NCBI GenBank assembly: GCA_009823505.1
Contig: VZQC01009545.1
Coordinates: 163,050 to 227,049 of the forward strand
DNA from: Rhizomys pruinosus
Lineage: Eukaryota > Chordata > Mammalia > Rodentia > Spalacidae
DNA: 64,000 bases
Direction of reading: 5' to 3'
This document shows, one piece after another, positions 45,702-56,895 of the stretch (the first letter of the stretch is position 1; each line of letters starts with the position of its first letter). The position numbers were made by a program, and so were the translations under genes. The notes under the pieces were generated by a model. That model was given only the letters and a program-made list of their open reading frames with translations. It was not told the origin of the DNA and made no database searches.

Positions 45702-45702
45702 N
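45702..45702. other. Unresolved base (N)
   Basis: A single N at the point where L1 similarity ends; possible misjoin. Confidence 0.95.
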
Positions 45703-46175
45703 ACATATTACCTAATTTGCCACAACTACAAAACTTAGTGAAAGCAATTTTTTTGCATTTAGAAATAAACTGGATATTTAACACTTCTCAGAAACTGCAG
45801 AGCAATAATATTACTAGACCATTTCATATTGCCTCATTTGGACAACATCCCACTCAGCTAGAGAACGATAAATCAGGATTTGAGCACATTCCTCACATTC
45901 TAAACACTATGCTGTTTCACTTAGCCATCCTGTGTACCTCCAGTTTCTAAAACACTTGTGATTTCAAGGTACTTGATTACTTTCAAAAGCATGCTTAAAA
46001 GTTAGCACGAGTTATGTTTTAACCATGATGCCATTGAAAAAAATTATAAAAAATAAATAATTGTCAAAAGTCCAGTTTAAATCTATATACTTAGATGTTA
46101 ATGAGAAAAATATTTATTTAACTACTCCACTATGATTTAAGAAAGAAGAATGCTTGATACTTGATAAGTTAAAAT

Positions 46176-46331
46176 TTTTTTTGGTATTTTTGAGACAGTG
46201 TCTCCTTTTAGTCCTAGCTGACCTAGAGCTCGCTATGTAGGCCAGGCTGGCTTTGAACTCACAGAGATCTTCCTGTGCCTTCCTATGCCTCCCAAGTGCT
46301 AGAATTAAAGGTGTGCGCCACCACACCCGGC
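46176..46331 (-). mobile_element. B1 SINE
   Basis: Inverted B1: 'tttttgagacagtgtctcc', 'gtaggccaggctggctttg', head 'gtgtgcgccaccacacccgg'. Confidence 0.94.
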
Positions 46332-48775
46332 TAGATGTGCTATTTTCATTCATGACAATCATACATTCCAATATAGTCCATATTTTAATGTGTTTTAAAT
46401 GATGTATGTCCACTAGAATGTGAGCTCCATGGGGTTAGCTGATGTTTCCTGTGTAATTATTAGCTATTATTTTATCCCCAAATAATTCTTAATGTATAAG
46501 AAGTCAGAAAATATTTGAAGGAATCCTAATCGAGAGATTAGTGTGTGCCACTATTCAAAGTTGTGGTAAGAATTTTAATGGGAAAGAATCCATCAAGTTT
46601 AGATTGGGCAGAATATTCATATAGCAATCAACACAGGAGATAAATATATAAAGGTTATTTTCATAGAGATAAAGGCTGAACCCAAATATTGAATATGTAT
46701 TCATGTAGACCCAACAGAGATGTTAAACACATCATTTTTATGGTAGAGCTTTTACCATTTACATTTCTTTTCTCAAAATTTTACTTTTTCTCTAATAATA
46801 TTGAAAACATTTATTTCTGCTTTCATTTTTTTCACAAGTATACATTTAAGTTCCTAGAAGTTGGGAAAATATATTTATAAGTTTTATTAATTTGTGTTTT
46901 TATTTTTTTCAGGCAAATTCAGGTGACTTTAGTAACATGAGTACCAATTGGTATAGCTAGACAAAATATTTTTATTGTGTTGCCAGTAATTTACTTTGAA
47001 AAATCTATGTCACTTCTAGAGAGCTCTTAAGACAAGGAAGTTTGTAAACTATTTCTATGAAAAGTAATCTTTCCTGTCTACTCGCTTTCATTCTGCTCCC
47101 TCTTAGACTTCCAGGTTTACTAATGTGAAATTATCTTAACTACAAGAATTGATTTTGTTTCAGATTCCTGGCACATGGTCTTCCTTTCTTCTTAGAATGC
47201 TTCTCCCTTGTTTTTATGTAGAACTTCTGGTAATTCTGAAAGATGATTTTGGTAATTACCTCTTTTGACATTCTCCCAGTATATGTCTGGATGACTTAAG
47301 CGCCCTGTCCTTCATGCTAATATAGCACTTCCTGTATTCACCAATGATAACATATATGATCTTATATAAAATTACTTTTCTTTGTATGAATGTTAGCCTC
47401 CTCAAAGAATTCTGTACCATTTTAACTGTATTTTCAAATTATATTTTTTCCCAAGAAGCAGCATATTGCTGGCCACATAGTCAATACACAATAAACATTT
47501 TATTGAACTTATAATAAAATCATCTCTAAATGGATTCAGTATTTATGTGTTATTATTCTTTATACTCTACTACCATCAAAATTCAATCACCATCCCACTC
47601 TCATTGTATAAACACCATTTTAGTGTTAAAAGATTAAGATAGAACATGACGTGTGACAAGGTTCAATACTCTGTAACTATTATATTCTCATTAACAGCAT
47701 AATTTTCTCCAGTTGAAAAATAAAACACAAAAAGCTAATTAACTTTTAATAAGTACACAGATACTATGTGAGAGAATCAGAGTTTGGAAACTCTAAGTGT
47801 TGCTCTAATTCTGGGACATGGATCCACTACAATTATACTGCTAACAAGCAAATGTGAACAATTATGGAAATATGCCCACAGTTTTGTTAGCCTAAATTTG
47901 ACTAATTAAAATTTTAGAGAAAAGGCCATACATAGCCTCTTTAATTAACAATGAAATGTTCATTAAGATTTCACAAGACAGAATTGTGACATTATGGAAA
48001 AGGGGGAAATTTTCGACAGAAGATAGACCAGAACAATTTTCATCAAAATATATTTCTGTCCAGGGCATTTTCTCTTGAAATCGAAAATAGGTTTGATTGA
48101 AAATCAATAAATTGTTAGATTTGAATGGATAGAAAATATACCTAGTATCCTATCTTTTGAAGATTTGAAGCATTTTCCCACCAGTTTTCTCATGAACATG
48201 GAGAACAGAATGCTTATTTTGCTAGAGCAGCCTGAGTCGAAATGAATAAATTCAACAGTAAGGAGATTAAGTTTAGATTAAACATGAAACATAGCCTTGC
48301 ACTCAATGTATGTTGTATTAAATCCCATCATTCTATGTACCCATGTACCAGAACCAGTACTCAAAACATATTTTCATTTATTAGAATAGATAAAGAAGTG
48401 AGTATGTTTTGTTGTTTTAATAAAAGTAATATCTATTTGTGTAGTATATAACAGCTTTTTTCACCTATTTAAGAATATGGTGTCACATTACTCTAAACCC
48501 AGCATTGAAGAGACTGAAGCAGAATAGTGATCATGAAGCTGGCTTGGGCTATTTACCAAAATTCTTTCTGTAATAATTCTCTCACATCAGACTTTCTGGT
48601 TTATTGAATATTCCTCTCGGTGGACAAATAGCTATATTTTTCTCATCTGAAAAAAATCCCTTGATTACACTCTTCTTTCTTCCCTATCCTTGCAAATAAT
48701 TTTCCTGTTCTTTACTATAGAACTCTGTAATTTTGATTGCACTTAAGCCTATAAACTTCTATTTGTGTCCCCAAA
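46332..48775. other. Unassigned AT-rich sequence
   Basis: About 2.4 kb, the longest stretch without a recognised repeat. No exon-like frame: the frames at 47892-48107 and 48242-48451 are short and without motifs. If the window has single-copy DNA, it is here and at 9.2-10.2 kb. Confidence 0.45.
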
Positions 48776-50400
48776 TTGGCCTTTGGTGTAGGTTCATCTA
48801 CAAGAGCCTACTAAGGGTCTCCCTTAAATGAGACTGACTCTAACCCCTCTCAGCAGTCATCAGTTGCCAATAGTTCCTCCTGTGGGGTTGGGGTTTCTCA
48901 TCTACTTCCCCACTTCTGTGCTGGGATTTGTCTGACTTGAGCTTAGGCAGAACTTTTGCATTCTATAATAATTGCTGTGAGTTCATATAACTAACTGACC
49001 AGCTATCTGGAAAACTTTGTTTCTTTGTGGTCATTCACCTCCTCTGGATCTTATAATCTTTCTGCCCCATCTTCTGCAATGATCCCCGAGCCTTGGGAGG
49101 CAAAATTTTGATAATAGTTGTCCTACTTAAGAAAAGTCTTTTTCTCTCCAGTTGGCCAGTTGTTAGTTTCTATGTTAATCATCATCTGTTTCATAAAGAA
49201 GCTTCTCTGGTGAGAGGTGGGAGATATATTAATCTATGGGTAAAACAAGTTTTTAGGAGTTAGTCTAGTAATATAACTCTTTATCATGAAACTAGTATTA
49301 GGCTCTCCCCCATGTCCTGTGACTGGTTTAGCTTCAGGTTCTTAGCCTGATATCAATATTGGGTATGGACTCCATCCTATGAAGCAGACCTTAAATCCAA
49401 TTTTAAAAAGTAGTTGTTTACTCCCATAATATTCATGATATTATTAAACTAGTGGGTTCATCTTGCCAGGCCAGTTGTTGCTATAGGTCGCAGGATTCTC
49501 AGGTGGATAAAGTTGATTATTACTCTTATCAAAACCACCTTGATTTCTCCTTGTTTTTCTATAGCAATACTGTCATATCATGAAGCTCTGGTGGGACAAT
49601 GGCTAGTTGTGTTTGAGGATCTATGGGACTCCTGCAAAACAGCATCAAAAGAAGGAGTCCATTCTGGCATTGTGGTTTTATTTTGTTTTCCTGTGATGTC
49701 TAGTAAAGGCATTGTCCATCCCACTGTTATAAGGTTACTTTTTAATTGAGTTTGTCATTTTTAATGTTTGTTGACTTTTTATGCATTTCATATAATACAT
49801 CTTAATCAAATTTAGAAACTTTCCTCATAACCTACAGCTCACTTACTGGATTTCAGGATTTCTATTATATATATTAAATCCTAGTCTGTCAAGTATCTCT
49901 ACCTAGGCTTCTCTTGGTGAGAGTTCATCCACTAGAGTCTAGTCAGCTTACTTAGAGTTACTTCCTTAATGAAAATCTACTTTTCCTTACCCAGCAATAA
50001 TCAGTTGCCAATATAATTTTGGCTAGCATTGGGGCCTGCTGCCCATTTCCCTAGTTCTATGCTGGGTTTTTATCTAAGTCCACATAGCCCTTGTGCATGC
50101 TGTTATCATTGGTGCACATTTATATGAGCAAGGTCCCAGTGACCTGAAAGCCTATGTTTCCTTATGTTCATGAACCGATCCATTAGATAATTGGTGCTAT
50201 GTGCTTCTTGAATCTGGAAAGGTATGTCTTTCCCTAATTTAGAGTCATTTTTCTATAGTCCTGTTGTAAATCTGGTCCATGACACTACACTGGCTTGAGA
50301 TTATACTCCTTCCTGTATGCCTATAATGGATAGATTTGGTTCATGGTGCACCACATTTCCTGCATGTTCCATTCCTATTTTTTTCATAGTCTTTGCTTGA
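48776..50400 (-). mobile_element. L1 3' UTR (Lx-like), two minus-strand pieces
   Basis: Two overlapping passes of the same 3' UTR order are present. 48780-49500 ('cagcagtcatcagttgcc', 'cttctgcaatgatcc', 'agcttctctggtgagagg') is followed by 49780-50280 ('ccagcaataatcagttgcc', repeated start). They are therefore two truncated copies in the same orientation. Confidence 0.6.
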
Positions 50401-50990
50401 GGACTCTGTTTCTGAAACTTTGTCATCAAGTCTTGATATTCTTTCTTCCTTTTCATTCATTCTATTTCTGAGGTTTCTCCTATTGTTTCAAACAGACTAC
50501 TTGAGTTTTTCAATTTCATCTTCATTTTTGCTTGGGCTTTCTTCAATATTTTTATCTCTTTTGTGAATTCACATTTCAAACCCTGAACTGTTAATTCAGC
50601 TGCATATTTGTATTTTCTTGAGCTTCCATCACAAGTTTATCTTTATCCCATTTAAGTTTTTTGTGTTGTGTTTTCCTTTGGTTCTTTAATTGTGTTTGTA
50701 ATTATTGTTTTAAATTCTGTGTTGTAGGGCTTCTCAGAGTGATTTTTATTGTAGTACATTTCTGTATGACTGATGGATTTTGCTTGTGACATATTCTCTT
50801 GGTTTTCATATTAGTTGTATTTTTACATTGCTGTTCTGACGTATGGATATATTTTGTTGGTTATGCTTCTGATAGAAATTTCTTTTCTTCCTTTGTTTAT
50901 TTGAATTTTGGTTCTGTTTTAATTGTTGATGTAGCTTGATTGTTTTTTTCCTCAGGTATGAAGAGTTAGTTAGTGTATGCTTCAGGTTCT
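50400..50990 (-). pseudogene. L1 ORF1 N-terminal/coiled-coil region
   Basis: The minus strand carries glutamate/lysine-rich decayed coding text like the ORF1 coiled-coil region at 52.4-52.85 kb. No frame remains open. Confidence 0.5.
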
Positions 50991-50999
50991 CACAGGGTA

Positions 51000-51620
51000 T
51001 TAGGCTTTTCTGGGTAGTAGCTGGTTCAGGGTAGTAGGCAGGGTGGTCTGTGTCAGGCAGATCAGGAGGTCAAGAGTAGCTGAGGGTGGAGGCAGCCTGT
51101 GGAGGGTCTAAACTGTGATAGAGGATTTCTAGTCTGGGTTAGGAATTTAGTCCAGAAATATGAGGTAGAATGGTAATTGGGAGACTGGAGCCAATCAGGT
51201 TGCAGTGGAATCAAGGTGCAGTGGATGGGATCCTTGACTTACCAGGGTAGAAAGCTAGTCTTAGGAATCGCAGGCACCTTGGGGATGGGGACAGCCTTTG
51301 TAGGGTCTAACAAACTAGTCTGGAAAATTAAGCTGGTGTGAGTACAAAGGACTGGGATGTAGTGTATTGTTCTGGACTAAGAGGCAAATCCAGATATCAG
51401 TGTAGAAGGCTGGTTTCCGGAGTCCAAAGGCAAAGTGGAGCTGGGGACATCCTGTGGAGGGTCTAATAAACTAGACTGGAAAATTGAGCTTGTGTGAGTG
51501 AAGAGGATCAGGATACAGTGGGAAGGTCTGGACTAAGGGTAACCAAGAGATCTGGGCAGAAAGAGCAAAAGTGGGCCTATGTTCAAGGCTAGAAGGGGTA
51601 CAGGGTGTGGGGGCAGGGGG
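51000..51620 (-). mobile_element. L1 5' UTR with monomer-like repeats, minus strand
   Basis: A block around 'cctgtggagggtctaa' recurs near 51095, 51294 and 51451. The last two extend into 'aactagtctggaaaatt' and 'aactagactggaaaatt'. Spacing of about 199 and 157 bp fits the roughly 200-bp promoter monomers known from rodent L1 5' UTRs. It lies directly upstream (in minus sense) of the ORF1 remnant. Confidence 0.6.
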
Positions 51621-51639
51621 GATTTTTAATCTATATTTC

Positions 51640-52260
51640 TAATATGATTGGATTGTTGGCTTGTGCAGGTGTGGGGGTGAAGATACCCAGCCAGCCAGAA
51701 CACAGGTGGGCCTGTTGCCTCTAGGTAACATGGGTGCATAGAGACTGGTTGCTTCGGCTGGATCAGCTGGAGCACGGTGTGTGGCATGTTAGCCAGGCAG
51801 TTTGTTGGAGTATTGGATTATTGGCCTGTTGTGCATAGAGATTGGTTGCTTTGGCCAGACCAGCTGAAGTACATGGTACCATAAGACAGAAAATCACATG
51901 CCCTCTCACCCTTCCCCCTCCAACTGGAATTGCGGAGTCAGTGTCCAAGTGGGACTACAGTAAACCCCACAACCAACCTAGAGGACCTGGCTGGCAGGAA
52001 GTAGAGGGAGCACAGTGCTCATCCAGGTTGTTACCTACCAGTGTTTGGAGAACCTGCAGAACAGAAAGGTAATAGTGAGGTATACCTTTTAATATATAAC
52101 AAACATTGAAAGCCTGAAATCTAGACAAGTCAGCACTCCATAAACAATGAGAAAACAATGAAGGCATCTGAAGGAATCAAGGAAAGCAATCCTTCAACAC
52201 AGTAAAGAAACATTTGAGATTCGCATCAGAATACAAAAACAACAACAACAACAAAAAAAC
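51640..52260 (+). promoter_or_regulatory. L1 5' UTR (internal promoter region), plus strand
   Basis: A 97-bp-spaced repeat (gcatagagactggttgc at 51736, gcatagagattggttgc at 51833) is followed by GC-richer sequence up to the ORF1 start region. L1 5' UTRs hold an internal Pol II promoter. Decayed copies like this are probably weak or inactive. Confidence 0.6.
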
Positions 52261-52261
52261 A

Positions 52262-53463
52262 AATCCACATGCCAAAAGCACAATGAAAGAACAATATAGG
52301 AAAAGCACAGAATAATTCCACACTAAACCCTACCAACCCTATAGAAGATTCCTACAATGAGGTCTCCCTAGAGGTAACCCCGGACACAGATCTTAGAAGA
52401 ATAATCATCACAGACATATACAAAGGAATCATAGAATATAAAGAACAAATCAGAGAGCTAAGGGAGAGAAAGAAAACTTCAGGAAGGACCTAGAGGGAGA
52501 GAATTATGAACTTCAGAAAGAACTAAAAAGAGAAAATGACAAACTCCAGAAAGAGCTAGAGGGAGAGAATGACAAACTCTGGAAGGAAAGGAAACACTGA
52601 AAAGATCCCATGCTTAAATGAAAAAGGAAACCATCCAGCAAAACAAGGAGCTACAAAAAGAGATTGAGAAGCTCCAAAAAAGAAGTGGAAATACTAAAGA
52701 AACCATAGGATGAAATGAAAAAGGAAATCAAACATTCATCCAATTAAAAAGAAGGAATGGAGAAAAGCCTCAGAAGCAGAATGGAGGAAGCAGAGAAATG
52801 AATATCAGACATGTAAGATAGCACAGAACAACTAAAAAGCTCAAGTAAAGATTATGAAAAATTTAAAAATAGAAGAGTGGAACAACCAGGAAATGTGGGA
52901 CATTATGAAAAGATCAAATCTCTGCATCATAGGGATAGAGGAAGGAAAAGAATCCCAAGAGAATGGTATTGATCAGATTTTCAACAGAATAATAGATGAA
53001 AATTTCTCCAAACTAAAAAAAAGACAAACCCATACAAATACAATAAGCACATAGAACACCAAATAGACAAAATCACAAAATAAACTCCCCACATCATATC
53101 ATAGTTAAGATGCTAGATGCCCAAAACAAAGACAAAATTCTGAAAGCCACAAGAGAAAAACAACAAGTTTCATATAAAGGGAAACCTATCAGAATTACAG
53201 CTGACTTTTCAGTGCAAACTATGAAAGCAAGAAGAATGTGGGCCAAAGCATTCCCAGTGCTAAATGACTATAGATGTCAACTCAGGTTACTATACCCAGC
53301 AAAAATGTCGATTATACTTGAAGGAGGAAGAAAAATCTCCCATGACATAAACAAGATGATAGAATATATGTCTAGAAAACGAACCCTTCAGAGAACACTT
53401 GAAGCAATTCAAAGGACAAAGGAGAGGAACAACTATCCCCAGGCACCTAGAAGGAGAAATTAA
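52262..53463 (+). pseudogene. L1 ORF1 (RNA-binding chaperone), broken
   Basis: Domain order is preserved. A coiled-coil region (52400-52850) is rich in E/K/L heptads and includes three 33-bp tandem units. An RRM start follows at 52880-53030 (I-I-G-I-E-E-G). The C-terminal domain is 53110-53463, with A-D-F-S-V-Q and the basic M-K-A-R-R motif, then L-L-Y-P-A-K. Frameshifts and stops separate the three parts. ORF1p normally forms trimers and coats L1 RNA. Confidence 0.85.
52490..52588 (+). repeat. Three 33-bp tandem units in L1 ORF1
   Basis: Units start at 52490, 52523 and 52556, each 11 codons of the type L-E-G-E-N-D-K-L-Q-K-E. They lie in the coiled-coil segment known in rodent L1 as a length-polymorphic region. 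Confidence 0.88.
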
Positions 53464-53519
53464 TAAAAGCATAACTGTGGAAGTAGAAACCTAGACCAAA
53501 AATACAAATGGATAATAAG

Positions 53520-54576
53520 ATGAAAGGAAGCAGCACACATCTCTCAACTATAACCTTAAATATTAATGGACTAAACTCTCCAATCAAAAGGCAGACTGGT
53601 ACAATGGATTAGGAAACAGAATCCATCTATATGTTTTCTATAAGAAACCTATCTCAACCAAATTAAAGTGAAAGGATGGAAAAAATATTCCAAGCAAATG
53701 GTACCAAAAAGAAATCAGGAGTTCCTATTTTAATATCAGACTAAATAGACTTCGATGTAAAAATAATCAGAAGAGACAAAGAGGGTCATTACATCCTTAT
53801 CAAAGGGAAAATTAGCCATGAAGACTACACAGTCATGACTATATATGCACCAAACTCTGGGGCACTGAACATTTTATTTTTTTAATTTACTTATTTTTTA
53901 TGTATATGAGTGTACTTTTTGCATGTAGGTTGGTGCATCTGTGTCGTGCATGCTGAGGAGGTCAGAAGAGGGCATCAGATTCCCCTGGAACTGGAGTTGA
54001 AGATGGTTCTTAGTCGCTATGTGGGTGCTGGGAATCAAACCTGGGTCCTCTTCAAGAGAAGTCAATGTTCTTAATTGCTGAGCCATCTCTCCAACCCTGC
54101 ACTGAACTCTTTAAACACAATTCTCCGGGACCTCAAGGCACAGATTAACCCTTGCACACTCATAGTAGGGGACCTCAATACCCCGCTGAGACCTTTGGAC
54201 ATGTCAACCAGACAAAGAATAAACAGAGAGGCATCTAAACTGAACAATATGATACTCCAAATGGACTTCACAGACATCTACTAAATATTCCACCCAAACA
54301 CCAGAGAATACATTTTCTACTCGGCACCCCACCGAACATTCTCCAAAATTGACCACATACTTGGACACAGAAAAAAAAAACCCTCAACAGGTACAAAAAG
54401 ATTGAAATAATTTCATGCATTCTATCAGACCACAGCACGATAAAGGTCAATATCAACACCAGGATAAGGCCTATTTTCTACAGGATCACATGGAGACCAA
54501 ACAACACATTCCTGAATAATGAATGGGTCAAGGAAGAAATAAAGAAAGAAATGAAAGCATTCCTGGAACTATACTT
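53520..54576 (+). pseudogene. L1 ORF2 endonuclease domain, split by a B2 and 3' truncated
   Basis: Begins with the ORF2 start region (A-T-G at 53520, then L-N-I-N-G-L-N-S). The I-Y-A-P-N motif lies just before the B2 (about 53840-53858), and the G-D-L-N-T-P-L motif just after (54165-54185). Homology ends near 54576, before the RT domain. So this L1 has its 5' end but has lost its 3' end, the reverse of usual 5' truncation. Confidence 0.87.
53871..54098 (-). mobile_element. B2 SINE inside L1 endonuclease
   Basis: Inverted B2 bounded by gcactgaac at 53862-53870 and 54099-54107. It separates two parts of the L1 endonuclease coding sequence. Confidence 0.96.
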
Positions 54577-54579
54577 ATA

Positions 54580-55261
54580 ATGTGTATGTACATGTATATA
54601 CATTTTTCTTGTAAAATAATGTAGGAGGATGATTTCAGTTTGTCTCTAGTACTGAGCCAAATGCAGTTCATATGGATGTTAACATTTCAAACTTGGCCCC
54701 TAAAGTACTCCACTATCATGGAAGTGGCTATTTTAAAGTTAGAACAGATGCTATTGATTATTGAGTTAACCTAACAGAAAGCTTATGTTTTAATTTTAAA
54801 TGCCTTAAATTTTATGGGAATAAAATAATCAAGTAGGCCCACCCAAAGGGTCACATAGTAATTTATACAAATATTCTCCCTGTGCAAAGTAACAAGACTA
54901 CAAGGCTAAGTATTACATTACATACTCTTCACTGCCCAGTGTCCAATTTCATAACCATTTGTGTCCAACATGACAATAGTCCCTTATTGTGTGGTAGCGA
55001 TGCTAAATACACTATGGTAAATTTTTATTCTGTTCTAAAGCAGTGAATATTGATTATAACTTTGGAAAACCGTCAGTTGGATTTTATTCCCCTGTACTTA
55101 TGATACCACCTTATATCAAAAAATTGGCTGTTGTGACAATATAATGACAAAATTGCTATTACTGGAGTTTTATCACTTGTCCTTTTGTTAGGTTCATGCT
55201 TTTTGAGCTATAGATAATAAAGAAGTGCTTTATTTGAAATTGTAACAACTTTCATTATTTG
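54580..55261. other. Unassigned AT-rich spacer
   Basis: Nothing recognised. Confidence 0.4.
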
Positions 55262-55409
55262 CTCAGTGTGATGGTTAATCCTGTTAATACTGGGTGTCAA
55301 CTTGACTGGATTAGGGATGAACAAATATGAGAAAGAGATCTTTAGTTTGGATTATCTCGATCCAGATGGCCTATCCTAAATGTGGGCCTTACCTTCTGCT
55401 GGCAGGCAG

Positions 55410-55416
55410 TATAAAA
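55410..55416 (+). promoter_or_regulatory. TATA box in solo LTR
   Basis: tataaaagg about 145 bp into the LTR, the usual promoter position for this family. Confidence 0.6.
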
Positions 55417-55687
55417 GGCCATGATAGAGGGAGCTAGTTCCTTTTTTCCTGCTGCTTGTCTTCTCTCTCACTGGTGAGTTTGTCTTGCTGCTGTCATCAA
55501 CTCTTTGTATCCCAGCGTGGACTAAGATGTGCAGATCTCCCAGAATCCATTGAGCCTTCAGCACTGGATTGGGACTACCGAGACATCCAGCCTCATGGAC
55601 TGAACAGCTGCCTGGATTCTCAGCCTGTCCTGTGTGGCACGACTATAGTTGGACTACTTGGACTCTATATCCCATGAGCAAATCAAT

Positions 55688-55689
<2 letters not shown>

Positions 55690-55723
<34 letters not shown>

Positions 55724-55744
55724 CTATATCTATAGCTATAGCTA

Positions 55745-55784
<40 letters not shown>

Positions 55785-55824
55785 CATATCTATCCATATC
55801 TATCTATCTATCTATCTATCTATT
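55690..55824. repeat. (TG)n(TATC)n microsatellite, unit 1
   Basis: TG run followed by TATC tetranucleotide repeats with CCATATC interruptions. Confidence 0.95.
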
Positions 55825-56006
55825 CTATTGATTCTGTTTCTTTAAGGAACCCTGACTAATAAACTCAGCTAATTACTTACCTCAGGAATATCCAGTCTTT
55901 TGACTTTAATCATGGACTGAACAGCTGCCTGGATTCTCAGCCTGTCCTGTGTGGCACGACTATAGTTGGACTACTTGGACTCTATATCCCATGAGCAAAT
56001 CAATAA

Positions 56007-56051
56007 GTGTGTGTGTGTGTGTGTGTGTATCTATATCTATAGCTATAGCTA

Positions 56052-56110
<59 letters not shown>

Positions 56111-56145
56111 ATATCTATCTATATATATATATATATATATATATT
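56007..56145. repeat. (TG)n(TATC)n(TA)n microsatellite, unit 2
   Basis: Shorter TG run, longer pure TATC run, and an added TA run compared with unit 1. Confidence 0.95.
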
Positions 56146-56231
56146 CTATTGATTCTGTTTCTTTAAGGAACCCTGACTAATAAACTCAGCTAATTACTTA
56201 CCTCAGGAATATCCAGTCTTTTGACTTTAAT

Positions 56232-56685
56232 CAGAGTGTTCATCTCTGCTCATGTTTCATTTACTTTTCCTGGAGAGACATGAAGAAATATGTACTGACT
56301 CCAGATAGGTCATCAAAGACAAAGAAAAGAAATTCACTCATCCAATTGTACCTTGAGCAAATGAATCTCTTGATATAAATACTTATTTAGAGATACATAT
56401 ATGAGGAGCTATGTACAGAAATATGAGTGACCCCCCAACAGCTGCAACATCAAAACGACCTACCTCAGTAGATGGTGACTGTCCCATATGGGAATTGTTT
56501 CCAGTACATATACACTCTCAAACCGCCAAAGTCCACTTGCAACAGGGGCAAATTTTCTGGCAGCTTGGAGGGGGAATACAAGAGTGGGTTAGTGGCTAAA
56601 ATATCAGGCAATGGCTCAGTGATATTCTCTGACTTGTCCATCTATGAAGAAATATTAACTGGCCTCTATGGTTAGGAGTCTACTA
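56232..56685. other. Unassigned spacer
   Basis: Overlapping short open frames at 56411-56675 share the same bases in two frames and have no recognisable motif. Confidence 0.4.
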
Positions 56686-56895
56686 TGGATAATCTCAAAT
56701 GTCTTGATTAAGATGGACTAAAGACCAACAGCTTTCCAAAAGTCCTCCAGACCTTCTTCTGCACTACATTGGGACTGCCGAAGCATCTTGTCTCCTAGAC
56801 TGAATATCTATGGGTAATCTACATTTCAGTGTGGAGACAGCTATTGTTGGGACTACTCAGTTCTTATATACGTCAAAGTAATAAATATCCTTCAT
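56686..56895 (+). mobile_element. ERVL-LTR-like 3' half
   Basis: 'cattgggactgccgaagc', 'ttgttgggactactcag' and 'gtcaaagtaataaat' parallel the 3' half of the solo LTR at 55540-55690. Decayed and truncated. Confidence 0.5.

Larger units (their letters stand above)
55267..55863 (+). mobile_element. Solo ERVL-type LTR with target duplication
   Basis: Begins tgtgatggttaatcctg and ends 'gaaccctgactaataaa'. Flanked by perfect ctcag repeats at 55262-55266 and 55864-55868 (5 bp, typical for ERVL). It contains a TATA box and a (TG)n(TATC)n microsatellite (55690-55824). No internal provirus is present, so it arose by LTR-LTR recombination. Confidence 0.88.
55594..56231 (+). repeat. Tandem duplication (317 and 321 bp) of LTR 3' end plus flank
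   Basis: Unit 1 is 55594-55910, unit 2 is 55911-56231. Each contains the LTR 3' part from catggactgaacagctgcc, the microsatellite, the LTR end, and about 47 bp of 3' flank ending gactttaat. Outside the microsatellites the two are almost identical. A two-base overlap (ca) is present at the junction. Confidence 0.96.

Noticed and set aside
52854..53463. Possible host RNA-binding gene (RRM-like)
   Set aside because: The order coiled coil, RRM, basic C-terminal domain, then an endonuclease start identifies it as L1 ORF1; it is broken by frameshifts.
55690..56145. CRISPR-like regular repeats
   Set aside because: The units are 2 and 4 bp with no spacers: simple microsatellites in a eukaryotic LTR.
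55569..56166. Tyrosine/leucine/serine-rich repeat frames resembling a membrane protein
   Set aside because: They are translations of (TG)n and (TATC)n microsatellites in the duplicated LTR.
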